A stretch of 6,715 nt of DNA, taken from positions 1 through 6,715 of the forward strand of contig JAPUJA010000114.1 of NCBI GenBank assembly GCA_027296525.1, read 5' to 3'. Source of the stretch: Pseudomonadota bacterium. GTDB lineage: Bacteria; Pseudomonadota; Alphaproteobacteria; UBA828; JAPUJA01. The notes under the pieces are model-generated. The model made no database searches. It was not told the DNA's origin and saw only the letters and a list, made by a program, of their open reading frames with translations. The translations under genes were made by a program, and so were the position numbers. Below, piece after piece: positions 1 to 6,200 of the stretch; positions within the stretch are counted from its first letter, which is position 1, and every line of letters starts with the position of its first letter.

Positions 1-21
1 GGGAAGGCTGGGGCACCTGAC

Positions 22-42
22 CCGCCCCCGGAAACCGGGCGG
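22..42. repeat. GC-rich inverted repeat upstream of the acyl-CoA synthetase
   Basis: CCGCCC (22-27) is the reverse complement of GGGCGG (37-42), with a 9-base loop. An alternative inner fold pairs CCCGG (27-31) with CCGGG (35-39) around AAA. There is no T-tract on the + side, so this is not a convincing intrinsic terminator. It could belong to the end of an upstream gene or simply reflect the GC-rich sequence. The rest of bases 1-57 shows no recognisable gene. The synthetase frame stays open to the left edge, but its translation there is proline/glycine-rich and does not look like protein. Confidence 0.3.
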
Positions 43-57
43 AGGCCGCCGATCCTA

Positions 58-85
58 TTGGAAAATTCGACTCAGCCTCTAGACT
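58..85 (+). promoter_or_regulatory. weak sigma-70-like promoter candidate for the acyl-CoA operon
   Basis: TTGGAA (58-63, four of six matches to TTGACA) is followed after 16 bases by TAGACT (80-85, four of six matches to TATAAT). It sits about 40 bases before the preferred ATG at 124. The match is weak and unsupported by anything else. The operon could equally be transcribed from upstream of the window. Confidence 0.2.
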
Positions 86-107
86 GCGAGACAACAAAAA
101 GGCCGAC

Positions 108-116
108 AGGAAGAGG
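108..116 (+). promoter_or_regulatory. ribosome binding site that fixes the synthetase start at 124
   Basis: AGGAAGAGG lies 7 bases before the ATG at 124. The in-frame TTG at 58 has no comparable site, and the residues it would add do not resemble the N-terminus of this enzyme family. The ATG is therefore the better start. Confidence 0.65.
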
Positions 117-123
117 GCCCAAG

Positions 124-1779
124 ATGTCGCCGGGGATCTTCGAGACCGAGCTCGAGAAGCGCACGGCGAATTACACGCCGCTGACGCCGCTCAATTTCCT
201 GCGGCGCGCGGCGCTCGCCTACCCCCAGCACGCCGCGATCATCCACGGCGATCTCCGCTACGACTATCGCACCTTCTATGAGCGTTCCGTGCGCCTGGCC
301 TCGGGCCTCGGCGGGCTGGGCGTCGGCCCGGGCGATACGGTCGCGATGCTGGCGCCCAACATCCCGGCCGCGCTCGAGGCCCTGTTCGCCGTGCCGATGC
401 TGGGGGCGGTGCTCAACATGATCAACGTCCGGCTCGACGCCGCGACCGTCGCCTACATCCTCGAGCACTCCGAGGCCAAGGCCTTCATCGCCGATCGGGA
501 GTTCGGCTCGACGGCCACGGACGCGCTCGGGCGTCTTCAAGAAAAACCCCGGCTGATCGAGATCGACGATCCCCTGGCCGAAAGCGGCCAGCCGATCGGC
601 GGCGAGGATTACGAGGCGTTCCTGGATTCCGGCGATCCCGATTTCGATTGGCCGGGGATCGCCGACGAGTGGCAGGCGATCAGCCTCAACTACACCTCGG
701 GCACCACGGGCGATCCGAAGGGCGTCGTCTTCCACCACCGGGGCGCCTACATCACGACTTTAAGCAACGCGCTCGTTCACCGCTTCACGCCGCAGCCGGT
801 CTATCTCTGGACGCTGCCGCTCTTTCACTGCAACGGCTGGACCAACGGCTGGGTCGTGACCGCGCTCGCGGGCACCCACATTTGCCTCAGACGCATGGAT
901 CCGGCCGAGGTCTTCCGGCTCATCGACAAGCACGAGGTGAGCCACATGTCGGGCGCGCCGATCGTGCTGAACGCGCTGGTGAACGCGCCGCCCGAACTCC
1001 GCCGCAAGACGACCCATGTCATCGAGTTTACCACCGGGGGCGCGGCGCCGCCCGCCGCGGTGTTCGAGAAAAGCGCCGAGATCGGCTTCAACATCACCCA
1101 CGCTTATGGCCTGACTGAGAGCTACGGGCCCGCCTCCAGTTGCGCCTGGCACGGCGAGTGGAACGATCTGCCTCTCGGCGAGCGCGCGCACAAGATGGAG
1201 CGCCAGGGCATCGCCACCCTCTCGATCGACGAGATGGCGGTGCTCGATCCCGAAACCCTCGCGCCGGTGCCCGCTGACGGCGAGACGATGGGCGAGATCA
1301 TGCTGCGGGGCAACACGGTCATGAAGGGCTACTTGAAGGACGCGCCCGCGACGGCGGCCTGCTTCGAAGGGGGCTGGTTCCATTCGGGCGACCTCGCGGT
1401 CGTGGAATCCGACGGCTATGTGCTGATCAAGGACCGTTCGAAGGACATCATCATCTCGGGCGGCGAGAACATCTCCTCGCTCGAGATCGAAAGCGTGCTC
1501 TACCACCATCCGGCGGTGCTCGAAGCCGCCGTCGTCGCGCGCGCCGACGAGAGGTGGGGCGAGAGCCCGTGCGCCTTCATAACCCTCAAGCCCGACGGGG
1601 AGGCCACGAGCGCGGAAGACATCATCGCCTTCTGCCGCGAGAACATGGCGCACTTCAAGGCGCCCAAGACGGTGATCTTCGGGCCCCTGCCCAAGACCGC
1701 GACCGGCAAGATTCAAAAATTCATGCTGCGGGAAAAGTTGCGCGCGCTCGGGCCGCGCAAGGAGCCGGAGGCGTCATGA
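124..1779 (+). CDS. acyl-CoA synthetase (AMP-forming, ANL superfamily)
   Basis: A cytoplasmic ligase that turns a carboxylic acid into its acyl-CoA through an acyl-adenylate, using ATP and CoA. The core ANL motifs are present in order. The phosphate-binding A3 loop TSGTTGDPKG is at residues 191-200 and YGLTE (A5) at 328-332. GWFHSGDL (A7) is at 417-424, and KDRSKDIIISGGENIS (A8 hinge) at 436-451. The C-terminal PKTATGKIQK is at 523-532, with the catalytic lysine at K529. The LPLFHCNGW segment (231-239) and an N-terminus with TPLNFLRRAA fit the medium/short-chain acyl-CoA synthetases related to DmdB and plant acyl-activating enzymes. The 551-aa length is normal. The ATG at 124 is chosen over TTG at 58 because of its ribosome binding site. 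The stop overlaps the next start as ATGA, so translation is probably coupled to the acyl-CoA dehydrogenase. The chain length or nature of the acid cannot be read from sequence. Confidence 0.94.
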   Translation: MSPGIFETELEKRTANYTPLTPLNFLRRAALAYPQHAAIIHGDLRYDYRTFYERSVRLASGLGGLGVGPGDTVAMLAPNIPAALEALFAVPMLGAVLNMINVRLDAATVAYILEHSEAKAFIADREFGSTATDALGRLQEKPRLIEIDDPLAESGQPIGGEDYEAFLDSGDPDFDWPGIADEWQAISLNYTSGTTGDPKGVVFHHRGAYITTLSNALVHRFTPQPVYLWTLPLFHCNGWTNGWVVTALAGTHICLRRMDPAEVFRLIDKHEVSHMSGAPIVLNALVNAPPELRRKTTHVIEFTTGGAAPPAAVFEKSAEIGFNITHAYGLTESYGPASSCAWHGEWNDLPLGERAHKMERQGIATLSIDEMAVLDPETLAPVPADGETMGEIMLRGNTVMKGYLKDAPATAACFEGGWFHSGDLAVVESDGYVLIKDRSKDIIISGGENISSLEIESVLYHHPAVLEAAVVARADERWGESPCAFITLKPDGEATSAEDIIAFCRENMAHFKAPKTVIFGPLPKTATGKIQKFMLREKLRALGPRKEPEAS

Positions 1780-3572
1780 CCGCGCTTACCCTCAATCCGC
1801 GCGACATCGACTTTCTGCTCTACGAGCTCTTGAAGGTCGAGGAACTCACCGAGCGGCCGCCTTTCGCGGATCATTCCCGCGAGACCTTCGCGGCCGCGAT
1901 CGAAACCGCGCGCAAGATCGCCGAGGAGCGCTTCCTCCCCCTTTATCGCGAGACCGACCTCCACGAGCCGAGGATCGTCGAGGGCCGTGTCGAGATGATC
2001 CCGTCCGTCAAGGAGGCACTGGATGCCGCGGCCGAAGCCGGCTTCATCGCCGCCCACAAGCCCTTCGAGCAGGGCGGCATGCAGCTTCCCTGGACGGTGG
2101 CCCAGGCCGCGCTCGCCCACTTCAAGGCGGCGAATATCGGGATCTTCGCCTATCACTTCCTGACCATCGCCGCGGCCAACATGATCGACGCCTTCGGCAA
2201 CGAGGCACAGAAGGCGCGCTATCTCGAGGCGCTGCTCGCCGGCCGGTTCTACGGCACCATGGCGCTGACCGAGCCCCAGGCCGGGTCCTCGCTCGCGGAC
2301 ATCAGGACGAGCGCGGAGCCGACGGAGGCCGGGCATTACCTTCTCAAAGGAAGCAAGATTTTCATCTCCTGCGGCGCCCACGAGCTTTCGGAGAACATCG
2401 TCCATCTCGTGCTCGCCCGCATCAAGGGCGCACCACCGGGCGTCAAGGGCATCTCGCTCTTCATCGTGCCGCGCTACCGGATGGAAGGCGACGGGCGGGC
2501 CGGCAACGACATCACGCTCACTGGGCTCATCCACAAGATGGGCTACCGGGGCACGACCTCGACGATGCTTCAGTTCGGCGAGAAGGGCGACTGCCGCGGC
2601 GAGCTTCTGGGCGAGCCCCATATGGGGCTTTCCTACATGTTCCGGATGATGAACGAGGCGCGCATCGGCGTCGGCCTGGGCGCTGCCTGCCTCGGCTATG
2701 TCGGCTATCTGAACGCCCTCGACTATGCCCGCAACCGGCCCCAGGGGCGAAAGCCGGACGCCAAGGACCCTTCGAGGCCACCCATCGCGATCATCGAGCA
2801 TGCGGATGTGAAGCGCATGCTGCTCGCCCAGAAGGCCTATGTCGAAGGCGCGCTCGCGCTTTGCTTCTACGCCGCGCGCCTGATCGACGAGCAGCGCAGT
2901 GCGCCCGAGGTGGAGGCGCGGCGAAAGGCGGGCCTGCTGCTCGAGCTCCTGACCCCGATCGTCAAGGCCTGGCCCTCCGATTACGGCGCGGAAGCCAACA
3001 GCCTCGCGATCCAGGTGCTCGGCGGCTACGGCTACACCCGCGACTACCCGGTCGAGCAGCATTACCGCGACAACCGCTTGAACGCGATCCACGAGGGCAC
3101 GAACGGCATCCAGGCGATCGACCTCCTGGGGCGCAAGGTCGCGATGGCCGACGGCGAGGCCTTGACGCTGTTCGCCCAGGAAATCACCCGCTCGGCCGAG
3201 GCCGCGAAGGCGCAAGTCGGTCTCGGGGGTTACGCCGACGACCTGACGCGCGCGCTTGGCGCCATAAGGGAGACGACCGATGCCCTACTGGCCGCGCGCC
3301 AGCGGGGCGCGATCGAGCTCTCGCTCGCCAATGCGAGCCTCTATCTCGATGCCCTCGGCCATCTGACCGTCGCCTGGCTCTGGCTCCGTCAGGCGCTCGT
3401 GGCGCGCGAGGGCGAAGCAAGCGCCCGGCCTGAGGACGCGGATTTCTACCGGGGCAAGCTCCAGGCCTGCCGCTACTTCTTCCGCTTCGAGTTGCCCAAG
3501 ATCGAGCAGCACTGCCGGATCTTAAGCGCGCTCGATGGCACGACGATGGAGATGCAGGACGCCTGGTTCTGA
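1776..3572 (+). CDS. acyl-CoA dehydrogenase, large DmdC-like class
   Basis: An FAD enzyme that makes the trans-2,3 double bond in an acyl-CoA and passes electrons to ETF. At 598 aa it is about 200 residues longer than classical acyl-CoA dehydrogenases. This fits the class of DmdC (3-methylmercaptopropionyl-CoA dehydrogenase), which carries an extra C-terminal helical domain. Visible parts are an N-terminal helical region (about 1-155), the flavin/substrate signature MALTEPQAGSSL (162-173) opening the beta domain, and the segment with LGGYGYTRDYPVEQHYRD (415-432). This is followed by IHEGTNGIQAIDLLGRK (438-454), where E440 sits at the family's catalytic-base position. The extra C-terminal domain runs from about 460 to 598. 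The start is the ATG at 1776, 5 bases after GGAG (1767-1770), in a 4-base overlap with the synthetase. Co-expression implies that it oxidises the synthetase product. True DmdC activity is possible but unproven. Confidence 0.93.
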   Translation: MTALTLNPRDIDFLLYELLKVEELTERPPFADHSRETFAAAIETARKIAEERFLPLYRETDLHEPRIVEGRVEMIPSVKEALDAAAEAGFIAAHKPFEQGGMQLPWTVAQAALAHFKAANIGIFAYHFLTIAAANMIDAFGNEAQKARYLEALLAGRFYGTMALTEPQAGSSLADIRTSAEPTEAGHYLLKGSKIFISCGAHELSENIVHLVLARIKGAPPGVKGISLFIVPRYRMEGDGRAGNDITLTGLIHKMGYRGTTSTMLQFGEKGDCRGELLGEPHMGLSYMFRMMNEARIGVGLGAACLGYVGYLNALDYARNRPQGRKPDAKDPSRPPIAIIEHADVKRMLLAQKAYVEGALALCFYAARLIDEQRSAPEVEARRKAGLLLELLTPIVKAWPSDYGAEANSLAIQVLGGYGYTRDYPVEQHYRDNRLNAIHEGTNGIQAIDLLGRKVAMADGEALTLFAQEITRSAEAAKAQVGLGGYADDLTRALGAIRETTDALLAARQRGAIELSLANASLYLDALGHLTVAWLWLRQALVAREGEASARPEDADFYRGKLQACRYFFRFELPKIEQHCRILSALDGTTMEMQDAWF

Positions 3573-3605
3573 AACCGCCGGGGATTTCACGAAAGGGAGA
3601 TCACC

Positions 3606-4472
3606 ATGACGATCGAAAAGGTGGGCGTCGTCGGCGCCGGCATGATGGGATCGGAGATCGCGCTCATTCACGCGCTCGCGGGACGCAACGTCCTCCTGCA
3701 CGACGCCTCCGAAGAACAGCTCGAGAAGGCGCTGGCGAAGCTCGCCCGCGTGCTCGACCGCGGGATCGCCGGGGGCACCTATGACGAGGACCAGAAGAAG
3801 GCCGCGCTCGCGAACCTCGCGCCCACCGCCTCGCTTGAAGATTTCGCCGATCGCGAGCTCGTCACCGAGGCGGTGTTCGAAGAGGCGGCGGTGAAGGGCG
3901 AGGTCTATCGCGCGCTTCAGCACATCCTCGCGCCGGATTGTATCGTGACGACCAACACCTCGACGATCCCGATCGCGTCGCTCGCCGGGAGCTTCCCTGC
4001 CGAACGGCGCGCACGCTTCCTCGGCACCCACTTCTTCGCGCCCGTCTCGCGCATGAAGCTGGTCGAGGTGATCCCCGGCATGGACACCGACGAGGCGGCC
4101 GTCGAGACGGTCACCACGGCGTTGCGCGCGGCGGGCAAGGAGCCCATCCGCATCAAGGACGTGCCGGGCTTCGTCGTCAACCGGCTGCTTCACGTCTTCT
4201 TCATCGAGGCCGTGCGTCTGGTCGAGGAGGGGGTGGTGAGCGCCGAGGACCTCGACAGGGCCTGCCGGCTCGGCCTCTCGCACCCGATCGGCCCGTTCGA
4301 GCTGATGGATTACGTCAAGAACTCACTGACGCTTCAGGTCCAGGAGATCCTCCACGAGGCCTACGGGCCGCGCTTCCTGCCCCGCCCGCTCCTCAAGCAG
4401 CTCGTCGATGCCGGCTATGACGGCCGGCGCACGGGAAAAGGCTGGTACAGTTACGAGGAGAAGAAGTCGTGA
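3606..4472 (+). CDS. 3-hydroxyacyl-CoA dehydrogenase (monofunctional, NAD-dependent)
   Basis: Oxidises L-3-hydroxyacyl-CoA to 3-ketoacyl-CoA, the third step of beta-oxidation, in the cytoplasm. The Rossmann loop GAGMMG (residues 10-15) is followed by an acidic D33 at the end of the second strand, which favours NAD over NADP. Family catalytic positions are visible: NTST (117-120, with S119), H142 in THFFAP, E154 in KLVEVIPG and N192 in PGFVVNRL. The H-E and E-N spacings of 12 and 38 residues agree with the well-studied mammalian enzyme. The C-terminal domain has SHPIGPFELMD (225-235) and ends with GRRTGKGWY. The 288-aa length is standard for the PaaH/Hbd type, not the fused FadB type. The ATG follows GGGAG (3595-3599) by 6 bases, and the gene starts 33 bases after the dehydrogenase, so it is likely the last gene of the same operon. 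No hydratase or thiolase accompanies it here. Confidence 0.95.
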   Translation: MTIEKVGVVGAGMMGSEIALIHALAGRNVLLHDASEEQLEKALAKLARVLDRGIAGGTYDEDQKKAALANLAPTASLEDFADRELVTEAVFEEAAVKGEVYRALQHILAPDCIVTTNTSTIPIASLAGSFPAERRARFLGTHFFAPVSRMKLVEVIPGMDTDEAAVETVTTALRAAGKEPIRIKDVPGFVVNRLLHVFFIEAVRLVEEGVVSAEDLDRACRLGLSHPIGPFELMDYVKNSLTLQVQEILHEAYGPRFLPRPLLKQLVDAGYDGRRTGKGWYSYEEKKS

Positions 4473-4513
4473 GGCGAGAGCGGTGGCGCGGGGTTTGGTA
4501 CTCGCGGCCAAAG

Positions 4514-4542
4514 TGAATTCGTGCAAGCGTAGACTCTATAAT
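4514..4542 (+). promoter_or_regulatory. candidate promoter with a perfect TATAAT box before the membrane-protein gene
   Basis: TATAAT occurs at 4537-4542, exactly where GC content drops. The hexamer 17 bases upstream (TGAATT, 4514-4519) is a poor -35, and no TG extension is seen. Transcription would begin near 4549 and run into the hairpin at 4561-4576 and the GTG at 4591. The position is sensible for a start of transcription separate from the acyl-CoA operon. A chance TATAAT in relatively AT-rich DNA is the alternative. Confidence 0.35.
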
Positions 4543-4560
4543 GATAACGACTAAATAAGA

Positions 4561-4576
4561 CGGTCCGACTGGACCG
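4561..4576. repeat. perfect 6-bp hairpin in the putative leader of the membrane-protein gene
   Basis: CGGTCC (4561-4566) and GGACCG (4571-4576) flank a 4-base loop GACT. The right arm touches the ribosome-binding-like GGAAGAG (4576-4582), so a folded leader could partly cover that site. No T-run follows, which argues against an intrinsic terminator for the upstream operon. It could equally be a small operator or chance. Confidence 0.4.
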
Positions 4577-4615
4577 GAAGAGCGGCATCGGTGAGTGTAG
4601 ACCGTTATGGCATAA

Positions 4616-4662
4616 GGGATCCCGAACTGGGATTGCCTACCTGACAAACAGTTCGGGATTCC
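4616..4662. repeat. 14-bp near-perfect inverted repeat enclosing the in-frame TGA
   Basis: GGGATCCCGAACTG (4616-4629) and CAGTTCGGGATTCC (4649-4662) pair at 13 of 14 positions, and the exception is a possible G-U pair. The loop is 19 bases and contains the TGA at 4642-4644. The right arm lies in what reads as membrane-protein coding sequence (TVRDS), so the left arm may be an inverted copy of it made during rearrangement. No T-tract follows the stem, so it is not a standard terminator. Confidence 0.6.
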
Positions 4663-4806
4663 TATCGCCTCGTCTTTCACAACCTCGGGACGTTAGCTGC
4701 CTTAGCGGCAATCCCATTCTTTTTAACGACTTGCATTTCCTGGTTATTCTTAACGTTCGCTGACACATCTTCAGCTTTTGAACTCATCGATTTCATCGCA
4801 AGTTGG

Positions 4807-5370
4807 TTGTTTTTCGCCGCTTTCCAGGTTTCCTGGTTCAGGTTTGTGTTGCTTGGTCGCAGGGACTCGTCCGCACCCATTCAGTTCCGGCTCGGGCAAC
4901 GCGAACTAAGAGTTTATTTCTATATCTTGCTGATATCGTCTCCTGAAATTTTGTGGATGGCCGTATATTCCCTTTCCTATGACTATATGAGCGAAATCGC
5001 AGCATCTCTCATAAACTTTGTCATTGTGTTGTTATCATTGATCCTCTTTATTCGCTTCGGGCTCGTACTTCCAGCGGCGTCTCTCGACAAAGCGTTCAGC
5101 CTGGGGGACGCCGCCAAGCATATAAAAGGCTACGGCGAGAACTTTTTTTGGATACTTCTTCTAATAGGGCTGCCCGCTGCGGCGGTTCTATTCGCTCTTA
5201 CGGTTGCCTTGTATCTGGTGTTTTTGCAAACCAAGGATATTACCGTAATTTTGCACCTCATTTTTATTGTTGGGCCTGTAAGTTATATTTCTTTGGCGCT
5301 TTGCAGCTCGGCACTCGCGTTGATGTTCCAACGTCTGGCGGCTTCGCCGTCAGACGCATCCAGTGAATAG
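4807..5370 (+). CDS. hypothetical integral membrane protein (open part of the broken gene)
   Basis: This is the portion that a standard start codon (TTG at 4807) would translate, 187 aa. It has about five hydrophobic segments: residues 1-15, 37-55, 63-88, 111-136 and 143-169. Polar loops contain GRRDSSAPIQFRLGQREL and SLDKAFSLGDAAKHIKGYGE. TTG has no clear ribosome binding site and would cut into a helix, so it is unlikely to be the original start. See the longer reading from 4591. The function is unknown. Codons are much richer in A/T than in the neighbouring operon, suggesting different ancestry or relaxed selection. If the upstream TGA is real, any product is either this shortened form or nothing. 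Confidence 0.4.
   Translation: MFFAAFQVSWFRFVLLGRRDSSAPIQFRLGQRELRVYFYILLISSPEILWMAVYSLSYDYMSEIAASLINFVIVLLSLILFIRFGLVLPAASLDKAFSLGDAAKHIKGYGENFFWILLLIGLPAAAVLFALTVALYLVFLQTKDITVILHLIFIVGPVSYISLALCSSALALMFQRLAASPSDASSE
5332..5356. repeat. 11-bp hairpin within the last codons of the membrane-protein gene
   Basis: CGTCTGGCGGC (5332-5342) pairs with GCCGTCAGACG (5346-5356) around a TTC loop. Ten pairs are Watson-Crick and one is G-U. The structure ends 11 bases before the stop codon (5368-5370). It is strong enough to act as an RNA 3' end or stability element. Because no T-run follows, intrinsic termination is doubtful. Confidence 0.5.
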
Positions 5371-5432
5371 GGGCTGCCCGAGGGCATCGCCAGTCCGCGC
5401 GACGATAAACCTACTCTTGCTCATCGCCGGGG

Positions 5433-5618
5433 ATGCGTAACGACAACATTCCATCCGAAACCGCGCAATCGGCGACGAACGGCCCGGCGGCGGAAACCAT
5501 AAAACTCACGCGTGAGCATTCCTGGCGGCTCAACCCCTCCGAGGCCATCCAGCCTCAGAAGCGGCTCACAGCCGAGATGCTGACCGACGACCGTAACGGG
5601 CTATGTGAGCGCGCTTAG
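5433..5618 (+). CDS. doubtful small ORF, 61 aa
   Basis: An ATG at 5433 opens a 61-codon frame with mostly G/C third positions, giving a hydrophilic peptide with no motif I recognise. The upstream CCGGGG is a poor ribosome binding site. The end overlaps by 18 bases the tail of the alpha/beta-hydrolase remnant on the opposite strand. It may be a remnant of a longer gene or an accidental ORF in GC-rich DNA. The rest of 5371-5600 contains nothing else I can identify. Confidence 0.2.
   Translation: MRNDNIPSETAQSATNGPAAETIKLTREHSWRLNPSEAIQPQKRLTAEMLTDDRNGLCERA
5505..5516. repeat. 12-bp perfect palindrome CTCACGCGTGAG
   Basis: A perfectly self-complementary 12-mer inside the doubtful small ORF. 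It could be a dimeric regulator site, but no promoter is visible beside it and a chance origin is plausible. Confidence 0.3.
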
Positions 5619-5717
5619 GAAATCGTCGAGCGCGGCGTTGAACGCATCCGGGCGCTCCCAAAACATCATATGCCCCGCGTCGGCATAGACCGCCGAGTGG
5701 GGCGTCGATCCGCTGAT
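5601..5717 (-). pseudogene. C-terminal remnant of an alpha/beta hydrolase
   Basis: On the - strand the frame ending at the TAG in 5601-5603 encodes VYADAGHMMFWERPDAF followed by NAALDDFLSALT. This is the usual end of an alpha/beta hydrolase: the DAGHMM block holds the catalytic histidine, the WERP turn follows, and a final helix closes the fold. Only about 36 residues are recognisable. Upstream of them the frame runs straight into the 3' end of the SnoaL-like gene, where it is only a shadow frame. The nucleophile elbow (GxSxG) and the rest of a roughly 270-aa enzyme are absent. This is best explained as a gene whose 5' nine-tenths were deleted, with the break near 5715. There is no start codon or ribosome site of its own. 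Confidence 0.6.
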
Positions 5718-5719
5718 AC

Positions 5720-6127
5720 CTAATCGCAGTGCAGCTCGATGGCGACGCAGGTGTCGTAGAACTCCTTGACCTTGGCGATCTTGCCGTCGCGCATGGTCAC
5801 CCAGTGCACCCATTCGGTTTCACCCTCGCGGTTCGTGTTCAGGCTTCGCGTCTTCATGTGACCGAGCACGGCCACCTTATCGGCTTGGGCGATGAATTCG
5901 TCGGCGACGAACTCGACATGCTCCAGGTTGGACGCAACCGTCTGCATGTACCCGATGAAGGCGTCCCGCCCCTTGTGGATACCGGCCCAGGGAATTCGCT
6001 CCGCCGGACCGATCGAGTGGTATTCAACGTCGTCTGAGACGGCGTTCATCGCCGGTTCGAGCTCCCCCCGGTTGAAACAGTCGTAGACGTCTTTGAGGAT
6101 GCGGACGTTCTCGGCTTCGGTGCTCAT
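5720..6127 (-). CDS. SnoaL/NTF2-like protein (ketosteroid-isomerase fold)
   Basis: A 135-aa single-domain protein of the usual SnoaL-like size. The N-terminal helix with VRILKDVYDCFNRGELE and AMNAVSDDVEYHSIGP (26-41), the GIHKGRDAFIGYM segment (49-61) and the closing strands WVHWVTMRDGKIAKVKEFYDT (106-126) match the fold's typical order of cone-shaped barrel elements. Members are isomerases, cyclases, hydrolases or ligand-binding proteins, and the sequence does not show which applies here. The start is the ATG at 6127, 8 bases after a perfect AAGGAGG. The upstream extension of the frame overlaps the DCC gene and is not real. It lies 73 bases downstream of the DCC-family gene on the same strand and directly before the alpha/beta-hydrolase remnant, with which it may once have been co-transcribed. 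Confidence 0.85.
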   Translation of the reverse strand: MSTEAENVRILKDVYDCFNRGELEPAMNAVSDDVEYHSIGPAERIPWAGIHKGRDAFIGYMQTVASNLEHVEFVADEFIAQADKVAVLGHMKTRSLNTNREGETEWVHWVTMRDGKIAKVKEFYDTCVAIELHCD

Positions 6128-6135
6128 CACTCTCT

Positions 6136-6142
6136 CCTCCTT
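6136..6142 (-). promoter_or_regulatory. perfect Shine-Dalgarno site for the SnoaL-like gene
   Basis: On the - strand AAGGAGG lies 8 bases before the ATG at 6127. This is the strongest ribosome binding site in the window. It decides the start against longer in-frame readings and suggests efficient translation. The rest of the 6128-6200 spacer shows no clear promoter or terminator. Confidence 0.75.
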
Positions 6143-6200
6143 CCGCCGATTATCACCCCGCAGGCCAGGCAAGGCAAAGCCGGGAATGATCATGAACGCC

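Larger units (their letters stand above)
4591..5370 (+). pseudogene. polytopic membrane-protein gene broken by an in-frame TGA (4642-4644)
   Basis: Read from the GTG at 4591, which follows GGAAGAG (4576-4582) by 8 bases, the frame runs 17 codons to a TGA and then stays open to the stop at 5370. Ignoring the TGA gives about 259 residues. The stretch between the TGA and the next usable start (TTG at 4807) reads like protein. It opens with QTVRDSYRLVFHNLG and continues into a hydrophobic helix. It also supplies the first part of what looks like a six-helix protein, so the gene probably began upstream of the TGA. Further motifs are WFRFVLLG, FRLGQREL and RFGLVLPAASLDKAFSL, a pattern I associate with uncharacterised inner-membrane proteins of alphaproteobacteria. 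No ATG, GTG or TTG exists in frame between 4645 and 4806. TGA is the normal stop of the operon genes here, so a recoded genome is unlikely. A TGG-to-TGA change is the simplest explanation. A sequencing error or readthrough remains possible. Confidence 0.55.

Noticed and set aside
58..123. N-terminal extension of the synthetase from TTG 58
   Set aside because: There is no ribosome site before it, and the 22 added residues do not look like the family. ATG 124 has AGGAAGAGG 7 bases upstream.
1713..3215. 500-codon open frame on the - strand across the acyl-CoA dehydrogenase
   Set aside because: It is a shadow of a high-GC gene. It overlaps a clearly real enzyme, and its translation is low-complexity and rich in Arg, Gly and Leu without motifs.
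4630..4662. TGA in a hairpin context as a selenocysteine codon
   Set aside because: Bacterial SECIS stems lie just 3' of the TGA, not around it. The protein looks like a plain membrane protein with no redox motif, and no selenocysteine machinery is visible.
4393..4880. Two overlapping - strand frames (4393-4680 and 4677-4880)
   Set aside because: They have no ribosome sites or motifs. One covers the end of the hydroxyacyl-CoA dehydrogenase gene, and the other covers the convincing hydrophobic reading on the + strand.
5729..6086. + strand frames across the SnoaL-like gene
   Set aside because: They are antisense to a gene with clear fold motifs and a strong ribosome site, and their translations show no domain.
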